From JBOHHR01 sp050740975 (lineage in GTDB: Bacteria; Pseudomonadota; Gammaproteobacteria; JBOHHR01), in assembly GCA_050740975.1 (NCBI GenBank), contig JBOIEE010000071.1:1-5055 (forward strand): a DNA stretch of 5,055 bases, in the 5' to 3' direction. The first letter of the stretch is position 1. Every line of letters starts with the position of its first letter. The notes under the pieces are model-generated. The model saw nothing but the letters and a program-made list of their open reading frames with translations. It had not been told where the DNA came from and did not search any database. Of the stretch, positions 4,741 through 5,055 are shown piece after piece. A program made the position numbers and the translations under genes.

Positions 4741-5055
4741 GCAAGCGCCCCGCGACGACCATGCGATTGAAGAGGATGGGGGTCGAGAGCCACACGACGA
4801 GATCGTCGAAGTTGCAAGCGGGGTCCACGCAACCCGCCGGCGCATCGTCGAAATAGGGACGCAAAACGAACTGCGTCGGGGTAGCTGCGCCTGGCGTATT
4901 GTTGTTTTCATTGGTAGCGCCAGCGGGTAACGTGACGCCCGAAACAAAGTCTCTTCCTCCCAACCCATTTGGGCCGGTTGACACGATAACTGCGGGTGCT
5001 CCGGGGCCACCACCGGCATTGCCTACAAGATCTATTCCGGCCAAAGTATCACGCA
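4736..5055 (-). CDS. C-terminal part of a prepilin-like protein (partial)
   Basis: The frame is open from the right edge to TAG 4736-4738, giving about 106 residues. The signal and N-terminal helix lie outside the window. The end, CNFDDLVVWLSTPILFNRMVVAGRLP split by the usual DDLVVW and LFNRMVVAG blocks, resembles the conserved tail of large type IV prepilin or type II pseudopilin-like proteins that carry an N-terminal cleavage/methylation motif. Other consistent traits are AGIDLVGNAGGGPGAPAVIVS, the PTQFVLRPYFDD stretch, Gly/Asn-rich loops and a CVDPAC cysteine pair that may form a disulphide. Such proteins are exported, processed by PilD-type peptidase and built into a pilus or pseudopilus. 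The family call is from memory and cannot be confirmed without the N-terminus. Its stop codon lies in a palindromic repeat. Confidence 0.6.
   Translation of the reverse strand, partial: RDTLAGIDLVGNAGGGPGAPAVIVSTGPNGLGGRDFVSGVTLPAGATNENNNTPGAATPTQFVLRPYFDDAPAGCVDPACNFDDLVVWLSTPILFNRMVVAGRLP

Noticed and set aside
4603..5019. Alternative - strand frames (4603-5019 and 4455-4832) over the prepilin-like gene and the gap
   Set aside because: The prepilin-like frame has a recognisable C-terminal pattern; these frames are Arg/Pro-rich with no domain.

Overview
The window reads as an ordinary chromosomal stretch of a Gammaproteobacterium, probably a free-living or uncultivated one. The evidence is an Hsp15-type S4 heat-shock protein, a proteobacterial GalU, a DUF2914 membrane protein and a prepilin-like protein together, with mid-to-high GC and standard codon use. 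The lineage is inferred from gene content. I see no tRNA, rRNA, CRISPR array, insertion sequence or phage gene.

Layout from left to right: (1) the last 30 codons of an unrecognised + strand gene, ending at 95; (2) a non-coding gap (96-261); (3) a + strand single-pass membrane protein with a C-terminal DUF2914 domain (262-1230); (4) a - strand MoaB-family molybdopterin protein (1227-1787); (5) a 75-bp divergent gap, then + strand hslR/Hsp15 (1863-2258); (6) - strand galU, UTP-glucose-1-phosphate uridylyltransferase (2236-3174); (7) a 151-bp divergent promoter region, then a + strand ceramidase-like (CREST superfamily) membrane hydrolase (3326-4126); (8) a - strand exported Ig-like small protein of unknown function (4127-4549); (9) a 180-bp gap with a palindromic repeat and a possible 9-codon leader ORF; (10) the C-terminal part of a - strand prepilin-like protein running off the right edge (4736-5055).

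The genes do not form a pathway or operon. GalU makes UDP-glucose for envelope polysaccharides, MoaB belongs to molybdenum cofactor synthesis, Hsp15 rescues stalled 50S subunits, the ceramidase-like protein sits in the membrane, and the last two - strand genes are envelope or surface proteins. The striking feature is architectural. Orientation alternates gene by gene from 262 to 4549, and all three convergent junctions have touching or overlapping stop codons (1227-1230, 2236-2258, 4124-4129). Any terminator must therefore lie inside coding sequence, and two such hairpins are visible. I found no convincing undescribed multi-gene system. The best leads are the ceramidase-like enzyme with a complete predicted active site, the symmetric divergent promoter region, and the small leader ORF.
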